64,000 nt of DNA from Odobenus rosmarus divergens (GCF_000321225.1 NW_004451010.1:172869-236868); one strand, 5' to 3'; counted from the stretch's first letter, positions 25,126-37,990 are shown. Program-made: numbers and translations. The notes: generated by a model not told the origin, from the sequence alone.

Positions 25126-25556
25126 TTTGTCAACATCTTTTTTTTTCTTTTCTTTCTTTCTTTTTTTTTTTTTTTTTGGTGTAGCAAACAAGTAATTCAT
25201 TCCACTATGTCAGGAAAGCACATGAAGGCAGTTGGGACTAAAGGTGATGGAATGCCAACATACTACCTTTCTTTAGAGTGTCCTATGCCAAAGTAACTGG
25301 AACAGGTGTCTTTTTCCTGGTGTTCATTCTACAGCAAAAATTATCAAGCATGCTTTCCATGGGTTAGGCACTGAGTTAGGCACCAAGAATTTAAGCAAAG
25401 TAAGTAAAATACAGACTTAAAGCTGTCTGTCATCTAATGGTCACCAGTCAAGCTAAAGAACATTAAATTCTTATGAATTATTTTGACTTCTGCTGTAACA
25501 CTAAAAGTAAACCATAGCACTTTCTGTTCATTTTCATGCAACCAAGATTAGTTCAA
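25126..25556. other. Intergenic, includes a T-rich run
   Basis: T-rich low-complexity tract at about 25137-25178; nothing else recognised. Confidence 0.5.
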
Positions 25557-25576
25557 TTAATATGCATCCATATGGC

Positions 25577-25778
25577 GGGGCGCCTGGGTGGCTCAGTTGG
25601 TTAAGTGACTGCCTTCGGCTCAGGTCATGATCCTGGAGTCCTGGGATCGAGTCCCGCATCGGGCTTCCTGCTCAGCAGGGAGTCTGCTTCTCCCTCTGAC
25701 CCTCCCCCCTCTCATGCTCTCTCTCTATCTCATTCTCTCTCTCAAATAAATAAATAAAATCTTAATAAAAAATAAACT
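25577..25778 (+). mobile_element. can-SINE with 20-bp target-site duplication
   Basis: Full-length SINE. Perfect direct repeats 'ttaatatgcatccatatggc' at 25557-25576 and 25779-25798, the longest in this window, indicating a young insertion. Confidence 0.98.
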
Positions 25779-25798
25779 TTAATATGCATCCATATGGC

Positions 25799-26636
25799 AC
25801 AAAGAGCAGAACCTGAGATAGTGAGAAACAGGTCCTAGTAAGGGGGGAGGGGAGTGGAGGGGGGAGATAGAGAGTAAAATTGGTAAATTTGCAGCACCAA
25901 AATGTTCCTGCTGATGAGGCTCAGCATTTAACATGTTTAAAGAGAAACCAGAGGATACAAATCCTTGTGGACCTTTGGTTCAAGGTTGCAGCCCCCTTAG
26001 CTACCAACCAGATATAGGGAGTGTAATAAACTGGATGCAAGTGGGAAGCTGACCTGCCCAGTTATGCAGAAATGGACATGGTATCATTTCTCCTTGACAG
26101 TGGCTGCCCCTGAATGACTGCCAAGAGAATTTTACAGTCTAATCCCCGACTGCCCTTCATGCAGTTTTACCACTGGTAAAACTGAAATGTCTAGTGGAAT
26201 AGTGATGGCTCAGAGTTGTACAAGAGTGGGTCTTTTTTTTTTTTTTTTAACTTTCATTCCGGTCTTAGCCCACAGGAACACCCAAATATATTCGTCATTA
26301 TTGCTCATGTTCTTCCAGTTGGGTCAACACCTTTGCTTCATATTTGTGGTTGGTACGCTGGAGGAGTCTGACCTCAGTGAGAACACATGTGTGTGGCACA
26401 GAGTTGTATCTAGTGTACAGTAGCTGAATGGTAATAGGCAGTGTGGAAGAAAAAGACAGAAATCGTCTTATCACAAGATTAAACAGATGCTCTTTTCCCC
26501 TCAAAGAAAAAAAAAAACCTTCAAAGTTTTTGACAACTCACTTGGGAAACAAACACTTCCCTTACTACAACTTTGTTTCTAGTTCTAAAATAATTCAAGA
26601 AAGAGTCCAAATCAATGCTATTTGTTTCTTAAAATT
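25799..26636. other. Intergenic, no gene seen
   Basis: Purine-rich G tract near 25840-25870 and a T run near 26230. Overlapping frames on both strands (26187-26504) are not supported. Confidence 0.45.
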
Positions 26637-26651
26637 TAAAGAGGATATTTA

Positions 26652-26786
26652 TTTTATTTTATTTTTAAGTAGGCTCCATGCCCAGCATGGAGCCCAACAC
26701 AGAGCTTGAACTCATGACCCTGAGATCAAGACCTGAGCTGAAATCAAGAGTCAGACACTTAACCAACTGAGCCACCCAGGTAAACC
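26652..26786 (-). mobile_element. 5'-truncated can-SINE with 15-bp target-site duplication
   Basis: Reverse SINE: 'aagtaggctccatgcccagc', 'gaactcatgaccctgagatc', 'ccaactgagccacccaggta'. Perfect direct repeats 'taaagaggatattta' at 26637-26651 and 26787-26801. The extreme head (GGGGCGC) is missing and the CT-rich tract is short. Confidence 0.95.
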
Positions 26787-26879
26787 TAAAGAGGATATTT
26801 AAAGGTAATATAATAGGAAAGAATAGTTTGTGTATGCATAAATGATCAATTTTAAGAGCAAGTATTAATGAATGAATAA

Positions 26880-27100
26880 CACTATCACTATCTCTACCAG
26901 CCTCTCTCATGCCTTCTATGCAACACAAACAAAACCCAAGTCATCACCGTTCATCCTAAACTTGCTCCTGATCCCAGATTTCCTAAGGCAGTTAATGGAG
27001 CCCTCACCACCTAGTCATTCAAGCCAGAAAGCAAAGTCATTTTATACCTGGGGAGGACTTCTGCTTCTGGATAAGACTGAATAACTGGCAGAGGACTATC
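26880..27100 (+). repeat. L2-like old LINE fragment
   Basis: Contains 'aaacttgctcctgatcccag' and 'cctagtcattcaagccagaa', phrases of L2 3' ORF sequence. Confidence 0.5.
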
Positions 27101-27580
27101 CTCCTGCCATAAAACTAAACAATGTACAAGGCAACTGTTTGCAGGCATTTGACCACAGGCAGCACAAAAATAATCTCTGACAGAAGGAAAGCTCACAAGG
27201 TGAGCCTCACCCTTGACCTCTGGGGATAATTTTTTGACCCTGGCACAGTAAGCTGGTGGACCAAGCAGTGCTGGAAAACATTAGAGCTCCAACCCAATCA
27301 GAATAGAGAGATTGAGTTAATATTTCATCAACATCCTAGCCATTTAGCTGAAATACCAGTAAGGCCATACCCTACAAGTAAGAAGCACACTCTAGAATAA
27401 CATCTACTTTAGATCCACTATAACAAAACCTAAACTTCCAAACTCCCTGCCAAGAGATAAATATGCCCAGTGATAGGAAGGTGGAAAACACCCTGAACTT
27501 TCCACAGAACCATCCTAGCAAAGTGTAAGACCATGGTTACCCAAGTTCAAGTTGCTCAGCAGTTAAACTACTTCTAGAAC
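27101..27580. other. Intergenic, no gene seen
   Basis: A-rich sequence that may belong to the old L1/HAL1-like block continuing at 27845; not resolved. Confidence 0.4.
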
Positions 27581-27596
27581 AAAAATCAACACTCTT

Positions 27597-27828
27597 AGGG
27601 GAGCCTGGGTGGCTCATTCGGTTAAGTGTCTGCCTTTGGCTCAGGTCATGATCCTGGGATTGAGCCCCATGTCAGGCTCCCTGATCAATGGGGAGCCTGC
27701 TTCACCCTTTCCCTCTGCCCTTCCCTCTCTGCTTGTGCTGGCTCTATATGTCTCTCTCTCAAATAAGTAAATAAGTAAATAAGTAAGTAAGTAAATAAAT
27801 AAATAAATAAATAAGTAAAATCTTTAAA
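27597..27828 (+). mobile_element. can-SINE with 16-bp target-site duplication and expanded tail
   Basis: SINE whose tail is an (AAAT/AAGT)n array of about 70 bp. Perfect direct repeats 'aaaaatcaacactctt' at 27581-27596 and 27829-27844. Confidence 0.96.
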
Positions 27829-27957
27829 AAAAATCAACACTCTTTAAAATAAGGTAACAAAATCCAGTGTCTCTGCAAAGAATCATCTACAAAGTTTATA
27901 TGCAAACAAAATTATTAGACATGCAAAGAAATCTCACAGTCAAGAAAAAAGCAGTTA

Positions 27958-28150
27958 GGGGTGCCTGCGTGGCTCAGTCATTAAGCGTCTGCTTTCTGCT
28001 CAGGGCATGATCCCAGAGTCCTGGGATGGAACCCCGCATCGGGCTTCCTGCTCAGCGGGAAGCCTGCTTATCCCTCTCCCACTCCCCCTGCTTGTGTTCC
28101 CTCTCTCTCTCTCTCTCTCAAATAAATAAATAATATCTTTAAAAAAGAAA
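27958..28150 (+). mobile_element. can-SINE with 13-bp target-site duplication
   Basis: Complete SINE ('ggtgcctgcgtggctcagtc' head). Direct repeats 'aaaaaagcagtta' at 27945-27957 and 28151-28163. It sits only 113 bp after the preceding repeat, in the same orientation. Confidence 0.95.
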
Positions 28151-28163
28151 AAAAAAAGCAGTT

Positions 28164-29830
28164 AATATGAACCAACTTCCAGAATTCCCACATATTAGTT
28201 TTAGCACATACTTTAAAGTAGCCATTATAAAAATGTTAAAAAGAATGAAACAAAAATGTTTTCAAGTAAGTAAGGAATGTATGATCTTGATGAGAAAATA
28301 GGGTATCTCAGCAGAGTACAAAAAACTTTAAAAAAAAAAAGGAAATTCTAGAATGGAAAATTCCAATAAAATTAAAAATTCACCAGATGAGCTTAACAGC
28401 AAACTATAGATGGCAGAAGAAAAACATCAATGACCCTGAGTTAAAATTCAGGTATTTTCTAATCTGAAGAACAGAGAAAAAAATTAACGAAAAATTAAGA
28501 GTGCCTTAGGACCCATGGAACAATAGCAAATGGTTTAACATAACATGTAACAGCGTCCCCAAGACTTGAGTATAGAGAAGAAAACATATTTGAAGACATA
28601 ATGACTGAAATTTTACTAAATTAAAAAAAAAATTGACTTATATCCAAGAAATAAGCAGTAATGAATAAAAACCCATTAAATTGGTGAAAACCAAAGAGAG
28701 AGAAAATCTGGTAAGTAGAAGGGAAAGAGACATTAATTATAGGAAAGTAATGATACAAATAATGGCTAGCTTATCAGAAGCAATGGGGGCCAGAAGACAA
28801 TGGAATAATGTCTTTAAATTGCTGGGGGAAAAAAAAAAACCCTGTCAGTTCAATTTTTGAAGAATTTCAGAAATAGTTTCCAAAAACTCCTATAATAAAG
28901 ACTTGCATTATAAGAAACGATAAAATGTATTCTTCAGGCTAAAGGGAAGTTATGCCATATGGAACTCCAATCATCTGTAGTAAGGAATGGAGGGAGCTGG
29001 AAATGGTAAGTAAATGGGTAGATATAAAAGTCATTTACCATCTAAATGGAAAATAACAACATTGTAAAGTGAGGTTGACAGCTTTGAAAGAGTAAAAGGA
29101 AGGGTAGGTAAATGGAGTTATATTCTTGTAAATTATTATATTTGTGACATGGGGAGTAGCAAATGGAAGGTGTGAAGAGTCTGGTATAAAGAGTGAAGTG
29201 GTAAAATATTGGGCTGTAAATAGCCTTTGATAAATTAAATAGGCATATTGTTAGTGCTGGAGCAACCACTTAAAAATTAAAAACAAAAAGTTATAGTAAA
29301 GGAGCCAATAGAGGAAATAAGAGGAACACTAAAAACATGTTTGATTAACCCAAATAAAGGTAGGAAAGGAAAAACAGAGGAACAAATAATTTGAAGAGAC
29401 AAATAGAAAACAGTATGATGATAGATTATCCATAGCAGTTTTATTTATAATAGTCCCAAGCTGGAAACAACCCAAATATCCATCAGCAAGGGAATGGATA
29501 AATAAATTGTGTATTTATACAATGGGATATACTCTGCAGCAGAAAGAATAACACACATGACAACATAGATGAGTCTCAAAAACAACAGAAGAAGTCAGAC
29601 AAGAGGGTATATATTATATGGTTCTATTTACATGAAGTTCTATAAAAGATAAAACATATATAGTGGTAGAAATGAAATCAGTAGCTGCCTGGGGCCGGGA
29701 TGGGGGAGGAGATTGAGTGGGACATGAGGAGCTTTGTAGGGTGATGGAAACCTGCTGTATCTTGTTTGGGGTGGTGGTTTCAGAGGTAGATACATTTGTC
29801 AAAAACATCAAATGGAACAAACCTATGGAA
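28164..29830 (+). repeat. Old LINE-1 / HAL1-like remnant
   Basis: A-rich plus-strand sequence with degraded L1 ORF1-end phrases ('caatgggggccagaagacaa', 'tcttcaggctaaagggaagt', 'gagctggaaatggtaagtaa') followed by an L1-type 3' region ('ggaaacaacccaaatatcca', 'cagcagaaagaataacacac', 'gcctggggccgggatggggg'). No open frame survives. The two halves could be one element or two old neighbours. Confidence 0.65.
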
Positions 29831-31325
29831 TCTGTTCTCTTCTACTTGGTAAGTGGCAAATCCAGGCATCTTGATGCCAGTCCAGGTTCTTTATAGAATA
29901 TTGTATGGATACCATATAACCACTTGCTGCTGGTTTCCAGGTTTTTTGTTTATTTTGTTTCTCAGTAGACTTTGATTATTATCTCATCATCCTTCATCAA
30001 GAAGAAAACTTCTAGGAATTACACAGTGGTTGTTAGTATGAAAGAGTTACTGAAGTTTCCCTCTATTTCTGAATTTTCCCTAAGTAAAATTCCATGTGTT
30101 AGAATCATCTGGCTTATTTCTTTGCAAGGGAAATACTGGAGTGGTTTTTTAAAATGGAGTTTCCTTCCTGGGATAATAACTTTTTCTTTACATAATGTAG
30201 GGAATTGGGGAAATTTATAAATTTTTAGAAATATGATTTCAAAGAGTTATCTTTTATTGCAATTGCTTTGGCTGTCCTTAAGCAAACATTTGAAGATTCC
30301 TAGGAAATGCAACATGCCGTATAGATATTTAAAAGTTGATTTTATTACATCACTTTTCTCCTAATCATATTGGGCTGATGATTTCATATTGGGCTTTGAT
30401 TTGGAAAATTTCCTGGTTTATCCAAGTTTAGGTAATAATGTCTAGGCATTCGATATTAGTCTGTTTTCCTATCATTCACTTAGTAGATTTTAATACTTTA
30501 AAATTCACAAACACATATTCACACTTGAATGGTTGAAAGATATTTCATGGTAACATTGTGACAATTTTGTTTGGAAAACTTTTTACTTAAAAGACACATA
30601 TTGAACTATGTTAGGAAAATGTCAAAATTTAATATGAAAAATAAAACCTATTTTGAAATATCTCTTAAAAACCTGGATTAGGAAAAAGATTTGTGGAGGA
30701 ACAGCTAGAATGGGATATGAGAAGGAATAAGTGAATAATCTCTAAAGTACATTTGAATATTTAAAAAATCCTTGAGAGAGGATAAACTAGGAAGCATAGA
30801 GAAAATAAGACGTGGCAGAGGAAGGGATGCTCTAAGACTATCACATTTAAGTTCTTCCTTACAAATTCTGAAAAAGACTGTCGTGAGAACACCTGTCATA
30901 TTGGGGGAAGGAATCAGGTTTGACATAAGAAAGAATCACATTTCTACTTTTTTGGGATAAATTCCAAACACAAAATGTTATTTCCTTTGAAGTCCAATGC
31001 CATTTTCGTCTCCTCCGATGGCCCCATCCTTTGGTGAGCTCTCCATCTTTTAAACTCTTTAGTACTCTACTGTCTGCAATACATAACACGGAATGTGCTA
31101 GTTTTTACTGTATTTGTGATAATCTTTACAACCTTTGGAAGGTAGCAGTGTGCCTTTGTACATTTGTATCCTGAGTCTTAGACAGTGTTGACACAAAGTA
31201 AGTCCTCCTCAGTGATGATGTGATGTTCTCAGCAGACTACAACATGCCCTTCTGGCATCTTTCCATTCAACAGTAGAGCACTGAATATTTTACCGTTAAA
31301 ATGGAATCATTCATCTACTTGGTAT
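29831..31325. other. Intergenic, no gene seen
   Basis: AT-rich; frames at 29972-30220, 30705-30926 and 30859-31089 lack support. Confidence 0.45.
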
Positions 31326-31450
31326 AATGCTCCTCTAGACTGTAACATTTTGAGGGCTAAGATTATGCTTTTATTGACCTCCTTACTCTCAATATTTTGC
31401 ACATCAGAAGAATCTAAGACATAGTTTTTGGATGAAAGTATGAATGAGGG
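31326..31450 (+). repeat. L2 3' end fragment
   Basis: Contains 'agactgtaacattttgaggg', then 'ttttggatgaaagtatgaat', consistent with the L2 3' end. Diverged. Confidence 0.45.
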
Positions 31451-31512
31451 AACTGAACCAGGAAGGGTGGATTTTAGTCCTTTACCACTAATTGATTAAA
31501 AAATATTGAGCA

Positions 31513-31688
31513 GGGCTCCTGAGTGGCTCAGTCAGTTAAGCGTCTGCCTTCAGCTCAGGTCATGATCCCAGGGTCTTGGGCTGGAGCCCTGCGTCAGGCA
31601 CCCTGCTCAGCTGGGAGCCTGCTTCTCCCTCTCCCCCTGCTTGTGCTCTTTCTCAATCTCTCTCCCTCAAATAATCTTTTAAAAAATT
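31513..31688 (+). mobile_element. can-SINE with short target-site duplication
   Basis: SINE head 'gggctcctgagtggctcagt' and complete body. Flanks share 'attgagca' (31505-31512, 31689-31696), with A-rich imperfect extension to the left. Confidence 0.92.
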
Positions 31689-33312
31689 ATTGAGCAAAGG
31701 ACTTAGCATCTGTGTCTCATTCTCTCTCTCTCTATAATATATATGTACTGAAGGAGTTAGATTTGATAATAATAAAATGTTTCTTCCAGCTCTAAAATTC
31801 TAGTATTTGATGGTGATAGTGATAGCTTAAAATAGAAAGGTACTTTTGTTCAAAAATTGTATCAATGAGCCAGATGATATCAATTCTTAGCAATTGGTTT
31901 TCTTCTGCCTCCAAACTTCTCATCACCTGGAACTCAAAGGACCCCACACAGGTCAGCATACTGAAGATTTGGGGAATGGCATTACTTCATAAATAGCTCC
32001 TCATCAGGATAAGATTGGAGACCCTAGACCCTGGAGAATAAGTGTGAAAAGGTGATTTACACCAATAGCTCAACAAGTGAAGCAATCTATTTCAATTTTG
32101 AACCAAAGGCTAATTTTCTAAGCATCCTTGGTCCTCTTCCCTTACCCATTCAGGAAGAACATCAGTTGATTTGATGAGTTCTCTAAATCGATGGGTACAG
32201 GAACTCTGCATATCCTGCATACACTGTTGAGTACTATGTATCTGCACTGTTATAAGCTCTGTATGTATTATAACAAATTGGACAGATAAGGAAACCAAGG
32301 CAAAGATAGCTGAGTTTACACAGCTAACAAATGATAGAGGCAGGATTCAAATCATCACTGTCTGACCTTGAAAGAATATTAAAATGGTGCAGATTTTATA
32401 AAAATCTCACTTTCTCAGAGGTGAGGATGGCAGAGGGACTGACAAAAAAAAAAATGAATAATTCAGGCTTTTAAACAAAAAAAGACTTACTGCCTTCATT
32501 CCCAAATAGCTTTGCCTATGTGTAGACTATAGAGATGATTCCCAGACTGTTCGTATTTGTTTGGAAAGCCAGTTACCATTCCTCAGAGACCAGCAGTAAG
32601 ATTGCATTGACTGGTGATCTGAACTTCATCCAGGTCTGGTGGATTCTGGGAGCAGACCTTGCCTGACAGAATGCAGCTGTGCCGTCAGTCAGCATGCTGA
32701 GGCAGGTGGGCCTCATTATGAGTTACAGAACCAAAGAAAGGACTGAAAGGCAAAGGTTGCTCTTTCTTTCCAACCAGAAGATGGAATATTTATCAAGTGG
32801 CTCTTTGGAGAAGTTTTATTCTGTTGCTTTCCATTTCCCCGGGATTTTGTAATCCTCATGTTTTGGGACAGAGAACAAGAGTAATTCTGCTTTATGTTCT
32901 TATTCATATTTCCTTTATTCATTATGTCCCCATATTCATAATTAATAACTGGAAAAAAAATTGAACACACAGCCTTCTTTTGCCACAGGGGGAGTTGTCT
33001 TCAGAAGAGCTGGCAAGTCCTTTTACTCATCTTACTGGAACTAAAGACTTTTGGCCAGTAAGTCTGAGTCTTTCAGCAAGCATTATTTATAAGAGAATCA
33101 GTTATTATTGTGGCTTATATTTTGAAAATATTTGCAGCAGTTTCTGAGTGGGATATGCCTAGCCCTTAATTTAGAAGACTAAAAAAGCCTCATGTATTTC
33201 TTCTTTTTCAATCAGTCCTAGAAACTTCAAGTATTAAACAAGTAAAGATCTCCCAGGGTTTTGTTAATTCACATTGTTTTCTGATGAAACGGTAGGTTTT
33301 TTTAGTCATTAG
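31689..33312. other. Intergenic with one MIR remnant
   Basis: Antisense MIR traces at about 32215-32355 ('gataaggaaaccaaggcaaa', 'caggattcaaatcatcactg'). No exon-like segment found. Confidence 0.5.
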
Positions 33313-33324
33313 AAGTATATTCTT

Positions 33325-33494
33325 GTAGGTTAAACGTATGTCTTCAGCTCAGGTCATGATCCCTGGATCCTGGGATCAAGCCCCACATCGGGCTCCTCAC
33401 TCAGCAGGGAGTCTGCTTGTCCCTCTTGTCCCTTTTCCTCTCCCCCCAACTTGTGCGCTCTCTCTTCTCTCAAATAAATAAAATCTTTTTTAAA
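33325..33494 (+). mobile_element. 5'-truncated can-SINE with 12-bp target-site duplication
   Basis: Body begins at about SINE position 20 ('ggttaaacgtatgtcttcag'), with complete middle and AAATAAA tail. Direct repeats 'aagtatattctt' at 33313-33324 and 33495-33506 show the head was already missing at insertion. Confidence 0.93.
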
Positions 33495-33506
33495 AAGTAT
33501 ATTCTT

Positions 33507-33839
33507 AAATACAAACCAAATCCTTACCAGGGAATGAATCCTTCCTGTGACATCCAGGTAAGTGGTTGTCCTGCTTCTGACAGTTCCCAGTGGCTGGGAA
33601 CTACTTTCAGCAAAAGGATTTTTTCCCCCATTTTTTGGACAACTCTTATTTTTAGAACATTCTTCTTATATTGAGCTGAAGTTGTTCTTTCTTGCTCTGC
33701 CCAGCCCATAAATTTGGGTGTTTCTCAGAAATCAGTATGCTTTTCTTATTTCACGCACTGTCCTTGGACAATACATGGTTTCAGGGTTCACCTACACAGT
33801 GTTAAGTCTATCTCAAGCCCAGATTTTTTTGTGCTCACC
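33507..33839. other. Intergenic, no gene seen
   Basis: Opposing short frames at 33417-33709 partly overlap the SINE; neither is supported. Confidence 0.45.
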
Positions 33840-34330
33840 TTCAGGTTAATATATTTAGCCACCAACTAGGCATATCCACCTGGCTGCCTCACAGGTACCT
33901 CATATTCAATTTAAATAAAACTGGTTTTACTTTTCCCTTGACTCCTGAGTTTGGTGAATGATGTTACCATCCACCCAGTCTCCTAAGAAACTGGGAATTT
34001 ATCTTGGATTTCTCCCACTCACAGCCCATCAGTCATCCAGCCCTTTTGATATTGTCCTGTTAAAAATCTCATGTATATCTCTTCCTCCTCAACTCCCCTA
34101 CCAAAGGTCTTCATTGTTTTTTGACTGATAATAATAAAAGCTTCCATATTGTTACTCTGCTTCAGGCACCCCCCCTTACTTCTTCTCCAGAGTGAACCAC
34201 CTAAATTTAACTCTCTTGATACTATCTGCTCAAAATTCTTAAATAATTTCATCTTGTGAGAGGATAATCCTAAATGCATTTGATGGCATTAAGATCCTGT
34301 GGACACACTCATTAGGATGGGAATTTATAA
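33840..34330 (+). repeat. L2-like old LINE fragment
   Basis: Contains 'ccacctggctgcctcacagg', 'gatgttaccatccacccagt', 'atcttggatttctcccactc', L2 ORF2-end phrases in the plus orientation. Confidence 0.6.
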
Positions 34331-34344
34331 CATAGAAAGAACGA

Positions 34345-35232
34345 CAACTAAACAAACTAACAACCCAATTTTTAGAATGGACAAAGTCTTGAATGGACAT
34401 TTCTCTAAAGAAGATATACAAATGACAAATAAGCATGTGAAAAGATGATCAACATCACTAATCATTAGGAAAATGAAAAACCAAATAAGGTACCATTTCA
34501 CACGGATTAGGATGGCTACTATATTTTTTTTTAAAAAAGTAAGTTTTGGCAGGGATGTGGAGAAATTGGAATTCTTGTGCACTCCTGGTGGAAATGTAAA
34601 ATGGTGTCACTGCTACGGAAAACAGTATGGAGGTTCCTTTAAAAATTAAAAATGGAATTGCCATATGATCCAGCAATCCCATTTCTAGGTAGGTACCCAA
34701 AACAATTGAAATGGAGATTCAAACATATTTGTATACCCATGTTTGTAGTAGCATTATTCACAATAGTCAAAATATGGAAGCAACCCAAATGTCACTCAAT
34801 GAATGAACGGGATAAATAGGGATAAATAGGTAAACAAAATGTGGTATATATATATGTATATTAGACTTAAAAAAGGAAGGAAATTCTGACCATGCTACAA
34901 CGTGGATGAACCTTGAAAACATTATGTTAAATGAAATAAACCAGTCACAAAAAGACAAATACTGTATGATTCCACTCATATGAGGTAATTAAAAGTGGAC
35001 AAATTCATAGAGACAGAAAATAGAGTGGTGGTTGCTAGAAGCTGGCAGTAAGAGAAATACGGGAGTTATTTAATGAATATGGAAATTCAGCTTGGGAAGA
35101 TGAAAAAAGTTCTGGATTGGCTGTGGTTATGGTTGCACAACAAGCTGAATGTACCTAAAGCCACTATATACTTAAAAATGGTTAAAATGGTCAATTTTAT
35201 GTTGGGTATATTTCACAACAATTTAAAAAAAT
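34345..35232 (+). repeat. Old LINE-1 3' portion
   Basis: Plus-strand old L1: ORF2-end phrases ('ggacatttctctaaagaaga', 'cactcctggtggaaatgtaa', 'gccatatgatccagcaatcc') run into 3' UTR ('gattccactcatatgaggta', 'gtggtggttgctagaagctg') and an A-rich end. All frames broken; the minus-strand frames at 34239-34979 are antisense shadows. A small tandem duplication 'gggataaata' occurs at 34809-34828. Confidence 0.88.
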
Positions 35233-35299
35233 CCTGCAGAACCTGATTCCTTGTTATCTGTTCTTGTGTACCACCCAGGCACCCCAAGACCTATATTCC

Positions 35300-35420
35300 T
35301 AATGTGACTCTGCTACTCATTAGCTCTGTGACTGCAGCTTTGTCTTCAAGTCTGTTTCATGATTTGTAAAATTGGGATAAACAATACCTGGACTACAGAC
35401 CTCAAAGGGTGGTTGGGAGG
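35300..35420 (+). repeat. MIR SINE remnant
   Basis: 'ctcattagctctgtgactgc' and 'gtttcatgatttgtaaaatt' match the sense MIR core. Confidence 0.65.
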
Positions 35421-35850
35421 CCATAACATTTATTGAGCATGTGCTATGTGCCAGAGACTGGCAACTTACATGTGATTATTTCCCTTATTATATTTTAAAG
35501 ATTTATTTATTTGAGAGAGAGAGTAAGAGAGGGGAGGGGCGGAGGGACAGAGAGAGAATCATAAGCAGACTCCCCACTGAGTGCGGAGCTGGTGAGGGGC
35601 TCAATCTCACCACCCTGAGATCATGACCTGAGCCGAAATCAAGAGTCCGATGCTTAGCCAACTGAGCCACCCAGGTGTCCTGGGATTATTTCATTTAATC
35701 TTCACAGCACCCTTGTGAACATGAATAGCAGTATATTACACTTACTTTGCAAACAGGAAAGCTGAAGGTGAGAGAAATTAAGTAATCCACCTTAGATCCC
35801 ATGCTTCTAAGTGGCAAAGCTAGGATTTGATCCCATACTGGGTTAAGCCT
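35421..35850 (-). repeat. MIR SINE remnant split by a can-SINE
   Basis: Antisense MIR: 'tttattgagcatgtgctatg' and 'tgccagagactggcaactta' lie left of the can-SINE. 'ttcatttaatcttcacagca', 'ggtgagagaaattaagtaat' and 'tggcaaagctaggatttgat' lie to its right. Confidence 0.8.
35489..35680 (-). mobile_element. can-SINE inserted in a MIR
   Basis: Reverse SINE: 'aaagatttatttatttgaga', 'gatcatgacctgagccgaaa', 'caactgagccacccaggtgt'. Flanks share 'gattattt', the probable target-site duplication. Edges approximate to several bases. Confidence 0.93.
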
Positions 35851-35870
35851 ACTCTACCATATCACATACA

Positions 35871-37842
35871 AAGGTACATGGACTTATTCCAGCTATAAGC
35901 TGTAGACCTGCCTATAGAATTATAGGTACATAAAAAGAGCATTGATTTTCTCTTCCAGAGTGGGAGGGGGATTTTATACATTCCTGTGGATTTCCTTAAA
36001 ATCCTGTATGATTTCACTGATTTCTTAAGCCAAAAGTAACAGGGTCAGTGGAGTCTTTCAGAAGTATCACATTTCAAAGGTGATGTTTATATAATATTTA
36101 AACCATCACCCATTATTTACATAAATGTGCTTAATATCACAATGCATTTAAAAGAAGCATTCCACACAAAGCAGATATTCATTCATGACATTCAAAAGCT
36201 ACTTAACTTTCATATAATGGAAACAATCCTTTATGCAATCTGAGCCATAAGTTTAAAAATCCTTCCTTTCATATTCCTTCTTTTGTAAAATGCTGATCTG
36301 GGGAGCAAAAATCATCTTTGCTACTGTAGTCCAACACTATTTCCCTTGCATTTTATTTAAACCAAAGATATTTAGGAAGAACATCCATCTCTATTAGAAT
36401 TAGTATGGTTACCCTTGGAGACACCCTCTAATTCTTTCCATTTCTTATAATTCCTAAATATTTTCTCTCCACATTTAGTATTTCTTTGACCAAAGTAATG
36501 CCCCATACTTTTGGGTTGGCACTAAAGGAATTCTAAATACTTTCCCCTTGAATATATATTCCAAAATATATTGTTCTTGTCCTAGGCTACAGATATTTTG
36601 TTAAAACACACATTGGATATAGTGGTTATGAGGGTGGGTAAATGAAGAAAAACTAAATGCTCTCTGAGAATAAAATGATGAGTGATTATAGTGGGCAGAT
36701 ACTATCCTAAATCTCTAATTTTGAGACAATTTAAACATCAAGATCGTTTTGCAATTCTTTTAGTTTTATTCAATATTAACTATTAATTTAAAGAACTTTT
36801 AGAACTGTTATAGAGTCTTTAAATATGACTAAAATTTCCTCTGAGGAGAGAAATGATTTGTATGTTATCCAAATAAAGCCTTCTAGTCAATTTACATCCT
36901 AAATTGAAATGTGGAAATGTGAGCTAAGTAAATAGACTTAAAGAAAAAGAAATTGGGTCTTGAGTCTTGTCTGTCTCTGTCTCTCTACTCTCTCTGTCTC
37001 TCCCAACAGGTGCACAGGAAAGAATTTTAATTTAGTATCTGTGCAAACACGAAACAAAATAGAAGGAAAATTACATGATGAGTTCATATGGTCAGTATAA
37101 GCTCTAGTGTTTGCTTGAACAAAATGGGAGACCTGCACTATATCATAGTAAATGTTAAAGCCTAAGAATTGTATGTCAGGATAAATAATTTTAAAAGGTG
37201 CAATTCAAAGGGTAAATTTAGAAAACTTCATCTTGGAATTCTTGCCAATCTGAAACCTTTGAGACCTTGGTATAAATAAAAGTGTGAATATGTTGGAAAT
37301 CTTATTTTAGAGCATAAGAGGGTCACGTAATCATTTGGATTCATTTTCTCTATTGGATAAGAGCCAATGGAATCAAGAGTAGTTATATATTGAGTCCTGC
37401 TATTAATCATACACTCTTCTTTAAGGGCTGCTGGGAAATAAGTGTGATAGATAGGGCTGGCACAGAGAGATCAGAAATAGGAGAGCCCTTTCCAACCAAA
37501 GATCTAGATGAGTCTCATAGATGGAGTCATGGACAGACTGGACAAATGTAGAAGTGTCTGAAGCTAAAAACCAAAGGATTTATTGTCAGTGGGGAAAAAA
37601 ATATAACCCCTAGCAAAACCTTTCGCAAAAGCCACTGAGTAAATAGTAATTCTCCATATACTTGAAAACAAAATTGTTTCAGCCTAAGCCTTCTTTTAAA
37701 ATATTTTCTAAAATGTTACAAGATGTGACTGGGGTAAGGGTGGGACTAGATGCCGGGAGTGAAGCACACAAAGGCTTAAAGGTACTAATATTGTCATATT
37801 TCCTATATGGTACTGTGTTTTATTCTTCTCTAAATTTTATAT
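35871..37842. other. Intergenic, no gene seen
   Basis: AT-rich, no recognisable element or exon-like segment. Confidence 0.5.
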
Positions 37843-37853
37843 TGACATATTTC

Positions 37854-37945
37854 TTTTGTTTTCTTTTCTTTTTCTTTTTTCTTTCCTTTCCTTTCCTTCC
37901 CTTTTTCCTTTCCTCTTCTCTTTCTTTTCTTTCTTTCTTTCTTTT

Positions 37946-37990
<45 letters not shown>

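Noticed and set aside
27745..27820. Regular short repeats as a possible CRISPR-like array
   Set aside because: It is an (AAAT/AAGT)n SINE tail without spacers in a mammalian genome.
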